Counted from the first letter of the stretch, positions 6,872-14,685 are shown. The stretch is DNA of 25,185 nt from an uncultured Eubacteriales bacterium (GCA_900546635.1 URDS01000026.1:1-25185); one strand, 5' to 3'. A program made the numbers and translations. Notes: generated by a model not told the origin, from the letters alone.

Positions 6872-8725
6872 ATGTGCGGATTTGTCGGATTCAGCGGCCA
6901 TCTCGGATATAAACGCGAGGTATTGAACAATATGATGGATCTGATCGTCCATCGCGGGCCGAACAGCGCAGGGGAATATACGGACGCCGATATGGCGCTC
7001 GGCTTTCGCCGCCTGAGTATCATCGATCTTGCCGACGGCGCTCAGCCTATGTTCAATGAGGATCGCAGCCTTGTCGCGGTTTACAATGGGGAAATTTATA
7101 ATTTTTTGCAGTTGAAAGCGGAACTGGAAGCTGCGGGGCATGTCTTTGCCACGCGGTGCGACAGCGAAGTGCTGCTTCACGGCTATGAGCAGTGGGGGCG
7201 CGGGCTGGTTGAGCGCCTGCGCGGTATGTTTGCTTTTGTGATCTGGGACAAGAAGGAGAAAAAGCTCTTCGGCGCGCGCGATATGTTCGGCATCAAGCCC
7301 TTTTATTACACGACGACGCGCGAGGGGGAATTTTTGTTTGCCTCCGAGATCAAAAGTATGCTTGCGCATCCGAATTTTGTCCGCGCGGTCAACAAAAATG
7401 CGCTGCTGCCCTATCTGAGTTTTCAGTACAGCGCCACGGAGGAGACTTTTTTTGAGGGCGTGTATAAGCTGCCGCCCGCGCATTTCTTTGAATGGCAGGA
7501 CGGCAACCTTTCAATGGAGCGGTATTGGGACGCAAAGTTCGAGGCCGTGGACGAGGGCTTTGAGGCGTGTTCGGATCGCCTTGACAAGATTGTGCACGAG
7601 TCGGTGGAGGCGCATCGAATCAGCGACGTTCCGGTCGGTTCGTTTTTGTCCGGCGGCGTGGATTCGAGCTATATTACCGCCTGTCTGATGCCCGGCGAAA
7701 CCTTTTCGGTGGGCTTTGAGGGCGAAAATGAAAAATTCAACGAGACGGGGGAGGCAAAGGAACTCTCCGAGCTTCTCGGCATCAAAAGCGTTCGCCGTAT
7801 GATTACGGCCGACGAGTGCTTTGAGGCTTTTCCCGCGATTCAGTATCATATGGACGAACCGCAGTCCAATCCCTCCAGCGTGCCGCTCTGGTTTCTTGCG
7901 GAGCTTGCTTCGCGCGATGTGACGGTTGTGCTCTCCGGAGAGGGCGCGGATGAGATTTTTGCGGGGTATGAGTGGTATGACGAAACGCCGATGATGCGCC
8001 GCTATAAAAAGGTGCCGCAATTTTTGCGTGTTGCCGCCGCGCGTATCGCAAAAGCCCTTCCGTATTTTAAAGGCCATGATTTTATCATCAAAAGCAGCGG
8101 CCGGCCTGAGGATTATTTTATCGGTCAGGCCATGATTTTCAAGGAAAAGGAAGCAAAGGCCGTTTTGCGCGAGGAATACCGGGACGGCGAGCGCGTGCGC
8201 GACATTACCGGCCGTATTTATGACCGCGTATCTGGCAGGGATGAACTGACCAAGAAGCAGTATCTCGATCTCATGCTCTGGCTGCCGGGCGATATTCTGC
8301 TCAAGGCGGACAAGATGAGCATGGCGCATTCACTGGAGCTTCGCGTGCCTTTCCTTGACCGCGAGGTCATGAAGATGGCCGAGGGGATTCCCGCAAAGTA
8401 TAAGATTACGCCTGAGAATACAAAGTATGTGCTGCGCCACGCGGCCAACCGCACGCTGCCGGACGCATGGGCCAACCGGCCGAAAAAGGGATTCCCGGTG
8501 CCGATTCGTCTTTGGCTGCGCGAGGAAAAGTATGTCCAGATCGTGCGCCGGTATTTTGAAAGCGCGTATGCGTCCGAGTTTTTTGACACCGATGCGCTGA
8601 TCGCCATGCTGGAGGCGCACGCCGCCGGACGGCAGAACAACGCGCGCAAAATCTGGACGGTCTTCACGTTCCTCGTTTGGTATAAGCGCTTTTTCATTGA
8701 TTTTATTTTGCCCGTGTATAACTGA
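6872..8725 (+). CDS. asnB: Glutamine-dependent asparagine synthetase-type amidotransferase
   Basis: The product has 617 residues. The start at 6872 gives the N-terminus MCGFVGFSG, which exposes the catalytic Cys2 of the class II glutamine amidotransferase domain; AGGGGA lies seven bases upstream. The glutaminase domain (about 1-210) is followed by the synthetase domain, with the ATP pyrophosphatase loop SGGVDSS at 260-266 and SGEGADEIFAGY at about 355-366. The family amidates a carboxylate using glutamine and ATP. The default substrate is aspartate. Members in lactic acid bacteria (AsnH) amidate the D-Asp of the peptidoglycan cross-bridge, and others amidate meso-DAP. The gene is followed after 115 bases, with no clear terminator, by an ATP-grasp ligase, a racemase and a MurE. 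A cell-wall role is therefore a serious alternative to plain asparagine synthesis. The enzyme class is certain; the substrate is inferred. Confidence 0.92.
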   Translation: MCGFVGFSGHLGYKREVLNNMMDLIVHRGPNSAGEYTDADMALGFRRLSIIDLADGAQPMFNEDRSLVAVYNGEIYNFLQLKAELEAAGHVFATRCDSEVLLHGYEQWGRGLVERLRGMFAFVIWDKKEKKLFGARDMFGIKPFYYTTTREGEFLFASEIKSMLAHPNFVRAVNKNALLPYLSFQYSATEETFFEGVYKLPPAHFFEWQDGNLSMERYWDAKFEAVDEGFEACSDRLDKIVHESVEAHRISDVPVGSFLSGGVDSSYITACLMPGETFSVGFEGENEKFNETGEAKELSELLGIKSVRRMITADECFEAFPAIQYHMDEPQSNPSSVPLWFLAELASRDVTVVLSGEGADEIFAGYEWYDETPMMRRYKKVPQFLRVAAARIAKALPYFKGHDFIIKSSGRPEDYFIGQAMIFKEKEAKAVLREEYRDGERVRDITGRIYDRVSGRDELTKKQYLDLMLWLPGDILLKADKMSMAHSLELRVPFLDREVMKMAEGIPAKYKITPENTKYVLRHAANRTLPDAWANRPKKGFPVPIRLWLREEKYVQIVRRYFESAYASEFFDTDALIAMLEAHAAGRQNNARKIWTVFTFLVWYKRFFIDFILPVYN

Positions 8726-8840
8726 CGCGGATGATGTTGAAAACGGCTTTGCCGTTTCCTCGGCGCGCGGAGGGAAAGCCTTGCTTTCTTTCGCGCATTG
8801 AAATTCTGGAGTCCGGCGGCGTCCGGACAAAGAGGCGGAC

Positions 8841-10076
8841 ATGAAAAAATTGGATTTGAATCTCATTCCCGTGCTGCTCGGCGCGGATCAGAACTGCTAT
8901 AACGTGGCGCGCGCGTTTCACGAGGCGTACGGTCTTACCTCGTATGCGCTCGGACGCTATGAGATCGGCATCACGCAGCACACGAAAATCGTCAAGTTTC
9001 AGGCTGTGGAAAATCTGAACACCGACGATGTGTTTATGATGGCGATGGACGATTTTGCAAAGCGCCATGCGGATTCCACGCTGATCGCGCTCGGATGCAC
9101 GGACGAATATGCGGCGCTTTTGATTCGGCACCGTGCGGAGCTTGAGGATCGTTATATCATTCCGTATATCGACGAGCCGCTGATGAAGCAGCTGGTCGAT
9201 AAGGCGGATTTTTATGAGATGTGCGGCCGTTACGGTATCAAATTTCCGAAAACCGTTGTGCTGGCCGCGCCTGCCGCCGCCGAGGAACTCACGGCGGAAA
9301 AGCTCGGCTTTTCCTATCCGATTATTGTAAAGCCCTCATCCAGCATTGATTATTGGCATCATCCGTTTGACGGGATGAAAAAGGTCTATGTGTCGCAGAG
9401 TGCGGAGGAGACCGAGAAAATCGTGCAGACGATCTATGACAGCGGGTATACCGAGCGGATGATTTTGCAGGACAGAGTTGCCGGAAGCGATGCGAACATG
9501 CGCGTTTTGACCGCGTATGTCGGCAAGGATCATAAGGTCAAGATGATGTGTCTCGGCCATGTGCTCCTGGAAGAACATACCCCAAAGGGGCTTGGCAACC
9601 ACGCGGCTATTATTACGGAATACAATCCGGAACTAACGGCGGGTTTTCGTACCATGCTGGAGGACATCGGATACCGGGGCTTTGCCAATTTTGATATTAA
9701 ATATGACGACCGCGACGGAAATTTGTATGCGTTCGAGATCAATCTGAGACAGGGGCGCAGCAATTATTATGTCACGGCGAGCGGATTCAATATTGCAAAA
9801 TATCTCGTAGAGGATTATGTTTTGTGCCGCGAGATCCCCTATGCCGAGGCAAAGGAACCCTGCTTTTGGCATTATGTGCCGCGCGGGGTCATCTATCGCT
9901 ATGCCAGCCGCGCCGCGGTTGACGAGGCGCGCGCGCTTGCGCGGCAGGGAAAAGAGGCTTCTTCTCTCTGGTACCGGTATGATGTGCGCCTGAATCCGCT
10001 GCGCGCGCTGTATTTGCTTGTACATGGCCGGCGGTTCTATAAAAAGTATAAAACCTACTGCCCGAAGCAGGATTGA
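8841..10076 (+). CDS. ATP-grasp carboxylate-amine ligase, D-aspartate ligase-like
   Basis: The product has 411 residues. The N-terminus (LIPVLLGADQNCYNVARAFH) resembles that of D-aspartate ligases such as Aslfm of Enterococcus faecium and relatives annotated as carboxylate-amine ligases. These enzymes activate a carboxylate as acyl phosphate and join it to an amine; Aslfm adds D-Asp to the side-chain amine of L-Lys in the peptidoglycan precursor. Visible ATP-grasp elements are PIIVKPSSS (Lys about 164), a glycine-containing loop region, and the metal-binding segment FEINLRQGRSN (Glu about 299, Asn about 301). There is no signal peptide, so it acts in the cytoplasm on the lipid-linked or nucleotide precursor. 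AGAGG precedes the ATG. The next gene, the racemase, starts nine bases after this stop, so the two are surely cotranscribed. The fold is confident; D-Asp as substrate is inferred from resemblance and context. Confidence 0.85.
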   Translation: MKKLDLNLIPVLLGADQNCYNVARAFHEAYGLTSYALGRYEIGITQHTKIVKFQAVENLNTDDVFMMAMDDFAKRHADSTLIALGCTDEYAALLIRHRAELEDRYIIPYIDEPLMKQLVDKADFYEMCGRYGIKFPKTVVLAAPAAAEELTAEKLGFSYPIIVKPSSSIDYWHHPFDGMKKVYVSQSAEETEKIVQTIYDSGYTERMILQDRVAGSDANMRVLTAYVGKDHKVKMMCLGHVLLEEHTPKGLGNHAAIITEYNPELTAGFRTMLEDIGYRGFANFDIKYDDRDGNLYAFEINLRQGRSNYYVTASGFNIAKYLVEDYVLCREIPYAEAKEPCFWHYVPRGVIYRYASRAAVDEARALARQGKEASSLWYRYDVRLNPLRALYLLVHGRRFYKKYKTYCPKQD

Positions 10077-10085
10077 GGTGAGCGT

Positions 10086-10790
10086 ATGACAAAGCCGAAG
10101 ATACTCGGCGTTCTCGGCGGACTCGGACCGATGGCAAGCGTATATTTTTATGAGCTGATTACGTCCCTGACCCGTGCGGACTGCGATCAGGCGCATATCA
10201 GCCTCCTTTTGTCCAGCTTTGCGCACACGCCCGACCGGACGGCCTATATCCTGAACGCCGCCGCGCCGGATCCGGTGCCCGACATGGTGGATGCCGCGCG
10301 GCGTCTGGAGGCCGCGGGCGCGCAGCTTTTGGCCATGCCCTGCAATACGGCGCATTATTTTTATGACGCGGTGGCGCGCAGCGTCGGCATTCCGATGCTG
10401 AACATCATCGACGAGACGCTGCGTCTGCTCGCTGCGCGCGGTGCGAGGCGGGTCGGTCTGCTTGCCACGGAGGGAACCGTGCGCGCGGGAACCTATCCGC
10501 TGCATGCGGAAAAATTCGGAATTGCGTGCGTCATGCCCGACAATGCGGAGCAAAAGGCGCTTTCCGACATTATTTACGGGCAGATTAAATCGGGCAGAGA
10601 GCCGGATTTTGAGCAGTTTTTACAGGTGGCCGATTCGCTGTCGGCTAAGGGCTGCGATCATCTTGTGCTCGGCTGTACCGAGCTTTCGCTGTTTTGCCGC
10701 AGTCATGCGCTCGACGATCGCTTTGTGGATTCGCTTGATGCGCTGGCGCGGGCGGCTGTGCTGGCCTGCGGTAAGGAATTGAATGCCTGA
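10086..10790 (+). CDS. Aspartate/glutamate racemase family protein
   Basis: The product has 234 residues. The two catalytic cysteines of cofactor-independent Asp/Glu racemases are present in MPCNTAHYF (Cys about 86) and LGCTELSL (Cys about 197), and the N-terminus ILGVLGGLGPMAS is the family's phosphate-binding-like opening. PCNTAH points to the aspartate racemase branch (RacD/YgeA type) rather than to MurI. The reaction interconverts L- and D-Asp (or Glu) by a two-base mechanism. It begins nine bases after the ATP-grasp gene, with GGTGAG overlapping that stop codon as ribosome binding site. It ends 41 bases before the MurE gene. This arrangement would supply D-Asp directly to the neighbouring ligase, like the racD-aslA pair of lactic acid bacteria. 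The substrate has not been shown. Confidence 0.9.
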   Translation: MTKPKILGVLGGLGPMASVYFYELITSLTRADCDQAHISLLLSSFAHTPDRTAYILNAAAPDPVPDMVDAARRLEAAGAQLLAMPCNTAHYFYDAVARSVGIPMLNIIDETLRLLAARGARRVGLLATEGTVRAGTYPLHAEKFGIACVMPDNAEQKALSDIIYGQIKSGREPDFEQFLQVADSLSAKGCDHLVLGCTELSLFCRSHALDDRFVDSLDALARAAVLACGKELNA

Positions 10791-10831
10791 GTCGTCTTTG
10801 GGCGCAAATATTTCGGAAAAGGAGAAAACGT

Positions 10832-12304
10832 ATGCGTTTGTCAAAGCTGCTTGCGGCGGCAAAGATTCCGTATGACGGTGCGGATCACGAGATCGAACGG
10901 GTTGTCTGCGATTCGCGCGCGGCAGAGAAGCATGCGCTGTTTGTTTGCATCCGGGGCTTCGCAAGCGACGGACATAATTTCGCACAGCGCGCCTATGCGG
11001 CGGGCTGCCGCGCGTTTTTGTGCGAATATCCGGTCGATTTACCGGCGGATGCGCTTGTGATCTTTTCGGAGAATACGCGAATTGCGCTGGCAAAGGTCAG
11101 CGCAGCATTTTTCGGCTTTCCGGCGAAAAAACTGAAGGTCATCGGCATTACCGGAACGAAAGGAAAGACGACAAGCGCGCTGATGCTTTGCTCGGTTCTG
11201 AATCGGGGCGGCATACCCGCCGGCTATATCGGTTCCAACGGCATTGATTTTGCAGACAACCATTTTGATACGAAAAATACCACGCCGGAGAGCCTGGATT
11301 TGCACTATTATTTTGATCAGATGGTTCGCGCGGGCATTCAGGCGGTTGTGATAGAGGTTTCCTCGCAGGCGCTGTATCTTGACCGCGTGTACGGGATTCC
11401 GTTTACCGCGGTTGCGTTTACCAATCTTGCGCCCGACCACATCGGTGGTATTGAGCATCCCACCTTCGCGCATTACAGGGACAGCAAGAAGAAGCTTTTT
11501 TCGGATTATTTGCCCGACTACGCGGTGTATAACGCCGACGACGCGGCTGCTTCGTATATGATGGACGGCTGCCGCGCGCTGCAAAGTTCCTTCGGGCTGC
11601 AGACCGGCGATTTTCATGCCGAGGATGTCCGGCCGTTTCTTTCGGACGGTGAACTCGGCGTTACATTTACGCTCTGCCATTTCTCGGAACGTGTGCCGGT
11701 GCGGCTTTTGATGCCGGGTACGTTCAGCGTGTATAATGCGCTCTGCGCCGCGTCTCTTGCGCAGCAGTTCGGCGTGCCGCTTGCGGACTGCGCCGAGGCG
11801 CTTTCCGCCGCGCATGTGCGCGGACGGTTTGAGGTGGTGCGCACCCGTATGCCCGCGGTGTTTATCATTGATTATGCGCACAACGGTTTCAGTCTTAGTC
11901 AGGCGCTGGCTACGCTTCGGGCGTATCGGCCCGCGCGGCTGATTTGCGTGCTCGGATCGGTCGGCGGCCGGACGGAGGGGCGGCGCGCCGAACTCGGCGC
12001 CGCGCTCAGCGGCGCCTGCGACCTTGCAGTGCTCACGGCGGACAATCCGGATTTTGAGGATCCGATGAAAATCTGCGCGGAAATCCGCGCGGCGTTTGTC
12101 CGGGATATTGAATGCAAAATGTTTGCACAGCGCGAGGACGCGATCGCTTTTGTGGTGAATCAGGCGCAAAGAGGCGATATTGTGCTGTTTGCCGGCAAAG
12201 GACATGAGCAGTATCAACTCATCCGGGGTGGAAAGCTGCCCTTTTCGGAGCGCAAGCTGATCGAAAAATACGCAATGGAGGCCGCGGCCGAGCTTGTACA
12301 GTAG
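10832..12304 (+). CDS. murE: MurE-type UDP-MurNAc-L-Ala-D-Glu amino acid ligase, probably L-lysine type
   Basis: The product has 490 residues. AAGGAG precedes the ATG. The three Mur ligase domains are recognisable: an N-terminal UDP-binding part, a central ATPase with GTKGKTT at 108-114 and the carbamoylated Lys at about 219, and a C-terminal domain with the amino-acid recognition motif. It adds the third residue of the stem peptide in the cytoplasm. The selectivity motif reads DNPDFEDP (404-411). The meso-DAP enzymes have DNPR, where Arg holds the second carboxylate. Here Arg is replaced by Asp, and several blocks (TTPES-DL, EVSSQA, RVYG, PDHIG-IEHP, LTAD-P--EDPM) match what I recall of the streptococcal L-Lys enzyme. 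I infer L-Lys or another non-DAP residue. It is the last gene of the cluster and ends ten bases before a perfect terminator stem. Confidence 0.9.
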   Translation: MRLSKLLAAAKIPYDGADHEIERVVCDSRAAEKHALFVCIRGFASDGHNFAQRAYAAGCRAFLCEYPVDLPADALVIFSENTRIALAKVSAAFFGFPAKKLKVIGITGTKGKTTSALMLCSVLNRGGIPAGYIGSNGIDFADNHFDTKNTTPESLDLHYYFDQMVRAGIQAVVIEVSSQALYLDRVYGIPFTAVAFTNLAPDHIGGIEHPTFAHYRDSKKKLFSDYLPDYAVYNADDAAASYMMDGCRALQSSFGLQTGDFHAEDVRPFLSDGELGVTFTLCHFSERVPVRLLMPGTFSVYNALCAASLAQQFGVPLADCAEALSAAHVRGRFEVVRTRMPAVFIIDYAHNGFSLSQALATLRAYRPARLICVLGSVGGRTEGRRAELGAALSGACDLAVLTADNPDFEDPMKICAEIRAAFVRDIECKMFAQREDAIAFVVNQAQRGDIVLFAGKGHEQYQLIRGGKLPFSERKLIEKYAMEAAAELVQ

Positions 12305-12313
12305 ATGTTTTAG

Positions 12314-12357
12314 ATAAACAGCCCGGCGTTTCAGAAAAGAAACGCCGGGCTGTTTAT
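12314..12357. terminator. Bidirectional terminator between convergent genes
   Basis: Positions 12314-12332 and 12339-12357 are perfect 19-base inverted copies around the loop AGAAAA. The stem is GC-rich in the middle, and its AT-rich base provides U-rich ends in both directions. It follows the murE stop, and its last base is part of the stop codon of the convergent TmrB-like gene, so it serves both. Confidence 0.92.
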
Positions 12358-12923
12358 TATGTTGTGCTATGAAATGCATCATTGTTTTTCAAATCTTTCC
12401 GTAATACCATATCGTTTGGAATTGTTTTCAGAATCAAGTCTGCAATCGCGCATACGGATTGCGTATTTGTGTCGATTACGGTGCCGTTCATACTTTCAAG
12501 TTCGCGCATGCATCGGTCGATCTGCCGCTCCGCCCATGCGTTCTTTTTTTCTCCGCGCTGCGCTAACCGGCGGAGGATCGTTTCCTTTGAAGCCGACAAG
12601 ATAAAGTGAAATATCGGCGTTTGCCGTGCGTCGACATATTCTGTGATTTCCCGGTAATAGCGGCTGTTTACCATGGTCATGGGGACAATTACCGTTGTAT
12701 CCGAATGGTCCGTTATGTATTGCAGCATGCCGCGGTTGATCTCTCTCCATAGGGGAATGTCCTGAAAATCTCCCTTTCGGCTCAGAAAATCGGGTATATT
12801 CTGCCATATAAAAGCCCCTGCGTTTTCCGGATCGTATAGATAGGAATTTGATAATTTTTTATGCAGCGCTTCGGCTACTGTTGATTTTCCGACGCCGAAA
12901 GCGCCGTTTATCCATAGAATCAA
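12357..12923 (-). CDS. TmrB-like P-loop ATP-binding protein
   Basis: The product has 188 residues. The chosen start is the TTG at 12923. AAGGAG lies six bases upstream, and the product then begins MILWINGAFG, matching the N-terminus MIIWINGAFGSGKT that I recall for the Bacillus tunicamycin-resistance protein TmrB. A longer frame from a TTG at 12947 has no ribosome binding site. Walker A is GAFGVGKST. Other TmrB-like blocks are YDPEN-GAF, DFQD-PLWR, VIVPMTMVN and the lid-like region SASKETILRRLAQRGE with WAERQIDRC. TmrB binds ATP and tunicamycin; most homologues have no tested function, and a kinase-like role is possible. It stands alone on the minus strand with its own promoter at 12992-13020 and shares the terminator at 12314-12357. 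Confidence 0.85.
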   Translation of the reverse strand: MILWINGAFGVGKSTVAEALHKKLSNSYLYDPENAGAFIWQNIPDFLSRKGDFQDIPLWREINRGMLQYITDHSDTTVIVPMTMVNSRYYREITEYVDARQTPIFHFILSASKETILRRLAQRGEKKNAWAERQIDRCMRELESMNGTVIDTNTQSVCAIADLILKTIPNDMVLRKDLKNNDAFHSTT

Positions 12924-12991
12924 GGTATTCTCCTTCGGCTTGTTCAAACTACAGTTAATTTCAGAAATTATGTATTTTTCCGGTCACGCCC

Positions 12992-13020
12992 ATTTTACCA
13001 AAAGTATGCGCAGATTGCAA
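12992..13020 (-). promoter_or_regulatory. Sigma-A promoter of the TmrB-like gene
   Basis: On the minus strand the -35 box TTGCAA (13020-13015) and -10 box TAAAAT (12997-12992) are separated by 17 bases. The transcript would start near 12985, leaving a leader of about 60 bases before the TTG start at 12923. Confidence 0.65.
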
Positions 13021-13091
13021 CAAAAAAGAAATTTCGGAGCTTGTGCGTCGGATGTTCGGCTTCGGTGTACTTTGAATTGATTTATTATGCA

Positions 13092-13135
13092 TTCAAAAAC
13101 TGACCGGCGGGGAAATTTTCCCCGCCGGTCAGTTT
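13092..13135 (-). terminator. Rho-independent terminator of the FAD oxidoreductase gene
   Basis: AAACTGACCGGCGGGG (13097-13112) and its exact inverse (13120-13135) form a 16-pair, GC-rich stem with a seven-base loop. On the minus strand it is followed by a run of U residues (A run 13095-13099). It starts 35 bases after the oxidoreductase stop codon. Confidence 0.85.
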
Positions 13136-13170
13136 GCAGTCGCAAAAAAGCGGTATTGGCTGATTTTTGC

Positions 13171-14427
13171 TTACGCTTTGATATACTCCGGCATTTCGAT
13201 TCCGCGGCTTTGAAGTACGCGCTGAATTTCGGCGGCGTCCAGCGCGCGGGGCTGAATGCCCGATCTTACGCAGAGCGCCGCGGCGATTCCCGCCGCTTCG
13301 CCGATCGTGCCGCATATGTTCATGGTGCGGTAGCTGGCATGCGCGCCGTGATCGCCGGAAATGCATCTCCCGGCGAGCAGCAATCCGTCTGTACAGAGCG
13401 GTACAAGACAGCGGTAGGGAATGTCGTAGGGGCTGACGCGGGAGGGCAGGTTTTTATAGGTTGTCTGGCCTGCACCGTCCGGCGTGTGGATGTCGATCGG
13501 GAAGCAGACGTTATGCGCGATTGTATCCGGAAACTGCACATGTGCTGAAATTTCCTCCGCGGTGAGTATGTGCAGGCCGCGGATTCTGCGCGTTTCGCGC
13601 ACGCCTACCGTGTCGGAACTGGATTTTACCTGAATGTTTTCAAAACCGGGAACCGTTTCCCGCAGAAAATCCACAACCATTTTGATCTGCCGGCGCAGTT
13701 CAATCTGCGCGCGGAAAAGCGCCTGGCCGTCAAGGCCGTTTATGCCGTTCATCTGCGTTGCGTTCACCATACGCTCGTCCGGCGCGTCTCCGGCGTAGAG
13801 TCGGACGAGGTTGACTGTTTTCGGCAGCCGTCCGTCCGCGCAAGCTTTTTCACAGAGTTCCAGATAGTTTCCTTTGGGGAGCGCCGTATTTTCCCGCTCA
13901 TGCCGGCATTTGATGGTTTGCGCCGGATCGCAGCCGTTTATGACGAACATGATGGAAACCGGCTGACATAAGCCGTCCTCTCGTCCCATGTCAAAGGGCG
14001 CGCCCGCAAGCGCCGCTACGCTGCCGTCACCCGTACAGTCGATGACAATGTCCGCCTCGACCGTCGTATTTCCGCTGCGCTGATTGATACAGAGACCGGT
14101 AATGCGGTTGTCTTGCATACAGACATCGGTGACAGCCGTATCCAGCAGGACTGTGATTTCGGGACGATCCAGCAGTTCGCAAAGATACAGTTTTGCATAT
14201 TCAAAATCATGCGCCCTGTAGTAGCCGTGCAGTTCTTGTGAAATTTTATACGCCAGCGTGGCAGCCTGCGTTTGTCCCATAATGGGGGTAACATGGTGAA
14301 TCGTCAGGCCGCCGCCCACGATTCCGCTGCGTTCAATCAGCAGTACGCGCATGCCCATATCGGCGGCTGAAAGCGCGGCGCAAATACCCGCCGGCCCTGC
14401 GCCTGCGATCAGAATGTCGTATTTCAT
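13171..14427 (-). CDS. FAD-dependent oxidoreductase (FAD_oxidored family)
   Basis: The product has 418 residues. The start at 14427 is set by AGGTG seven bases upstream; an ATG six bases earlier sits too close to it. The N-terminus MKYDILIAGAGPAGICAAL is a classic FAD-binding Rossmann motif (GxGxxG at 9-14), followed by an acidic residue in LLIERSG and by GGGLT. A second dinucleotide-type element, IVIDCTGDGSVAALAG, and the C-terminal stretch GLLLAGRCISGDHGAHASYR agree with the FAD_oxidored family. Members oxidise or reduce a range of small molecules, and many stand near sugar catabolism genes. No partner gene is adjacent here, so the substrate is unknown. It is monocistronic, with a promoter at 14446-14475 and a terminator at 13092-13135. 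Confidence 0.85.
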   Translation of the reverse strand: MKYDILIAGAGPAGICAALSAADMGMRVLLIERSGIVGGGLTIHHVTPIMGQTQAATLAYKISQELHGYYRAHDFEYAKLYLCELLDRPEITVLLDTAVTDVCMQDNRITGLCINQRSGNTTVEADIVIDCTGDGSVAALAGAPFDMGREDGLCQPVSIMFVINGCDPAQTIKCRHERENTALPKGNYLELCEKACADGRLPKTVNLVRLYAGDAPDERMVNATQMNGINGLDGQALFRAQIELRRQIKMVVDFLRETVPGFENIQVKSSSDTVGVRETRRIRGLHILTAEEISAHVQFPDTIAHNVCFPIDIHTPDGAGQTTYKNLPSRVSPYDIPYRCLVPLCTDGLLLAGRCISGDHGAHASYRTMNICGTIGEAAGIAAALCVRSGIQPRALDAAEIQRVLQSRGIEMPEYIKA

Positions 14428-14445
14428 GTACATCACCTCTTTTCT

Positions 14446-14475
14446 ATTATAAGGGTTTTCGGTTGACAAAGTCAA
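14446..14475 (-). promoter_or_regulatory. Sigma-A promoter of the FAD oxidoreductase gene
   Basis: On the minus strand TTGACT (14475-14470) and TATAAT (14451-14446) are 18 bases apart, and the start codon follows at 14427. The -35 box lies inside the palindrome TTGACAAAGTCAA (14463-14475), which also provides the -35 box of a plus-strand promoter. Confidence 0.75.
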
Positions 14476-14491
14476 TAGAGCGGATTATACT
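14463..14491 (+). promoter_or_regulatory. Divergent sigma-A promoter for the AT-rich island
   Basis: TTGACA (14463-14468) and TATACT (14486-14491) are separated by 17 bases, a near-consensus promoter reading rightwards. Its -35 box is the left half of the palindrome TTGACAAAGTCAA, so the two divergent promoters overlap at their -35 boxes and probably cannot fire at once. Confidence 0.65.
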
Positions 14492-14525
14492 TAACTTATA
14501 AAATATTAAACAAAGGAAGATTTGT

Positions 14526-14654
14526 ATGCCTTTTTTGAGTATGGCTTTTCTGAATCGAGCCGAATTTTTAATTGAAAACGGACATCATAAGAAAAATACG
14601 CTTTTGGCTGGATACATACAGCTTCGGATGATTGGGGATTTACATACAAATTAA
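14526..14654 (+). CDS. Possible 42-residue small protein
   Basis: An open frame of 42 codons starts with ATG at 14526, with AAGGAAG about seven bases upstream. It lies about 28 bases downstream of the predicted start of the divergent promoter. The product starts MPFLSMAFLNRAEFLIENG and ends with a polar tail. I do not recognise it, and it shows no clear membrane segment or motif. It could be a leader peptide, a real small protein, or the start of a decayed gene. The AT-rich codon use matches the membrane protein downstream rather than the flanking genes. Confidence 0.35.
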   Translation: MPFLSMAFLNRAEFLIENGHHKKNTLLAGYIQLRMIGDLHTN

Positions 14655-14685
14655 GGCAGCAAACTATTAGAAAAAGGAGGAAAAT

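Noticed and set aside
8741..8757. Small hairpin AAACGGC-TTT-GCCGTTT after asnB as a terminator
   Set aside because: The stem is short and no T tract follows, so asnB and the ATP-grasp gene are probably still cotranscribed.
10086..10790. Racemase as the housekeeping glutamate racemase MurI
   Set aside because: The PCNTAH and LGCTEL contexts and the ILGVLGGLGPMAS opening fit the aspartate racemase branch better, although glutamate cannot be excluded.
11039..12382. Long open frame (447 codons) on the minus strand opposite murE
   Set aside because: It is the antisense of a well-supported MurE gene. The product is rich in Arg, His and Ala without motifs, which is typical of a shadow frame in GC-rich coding DNA.
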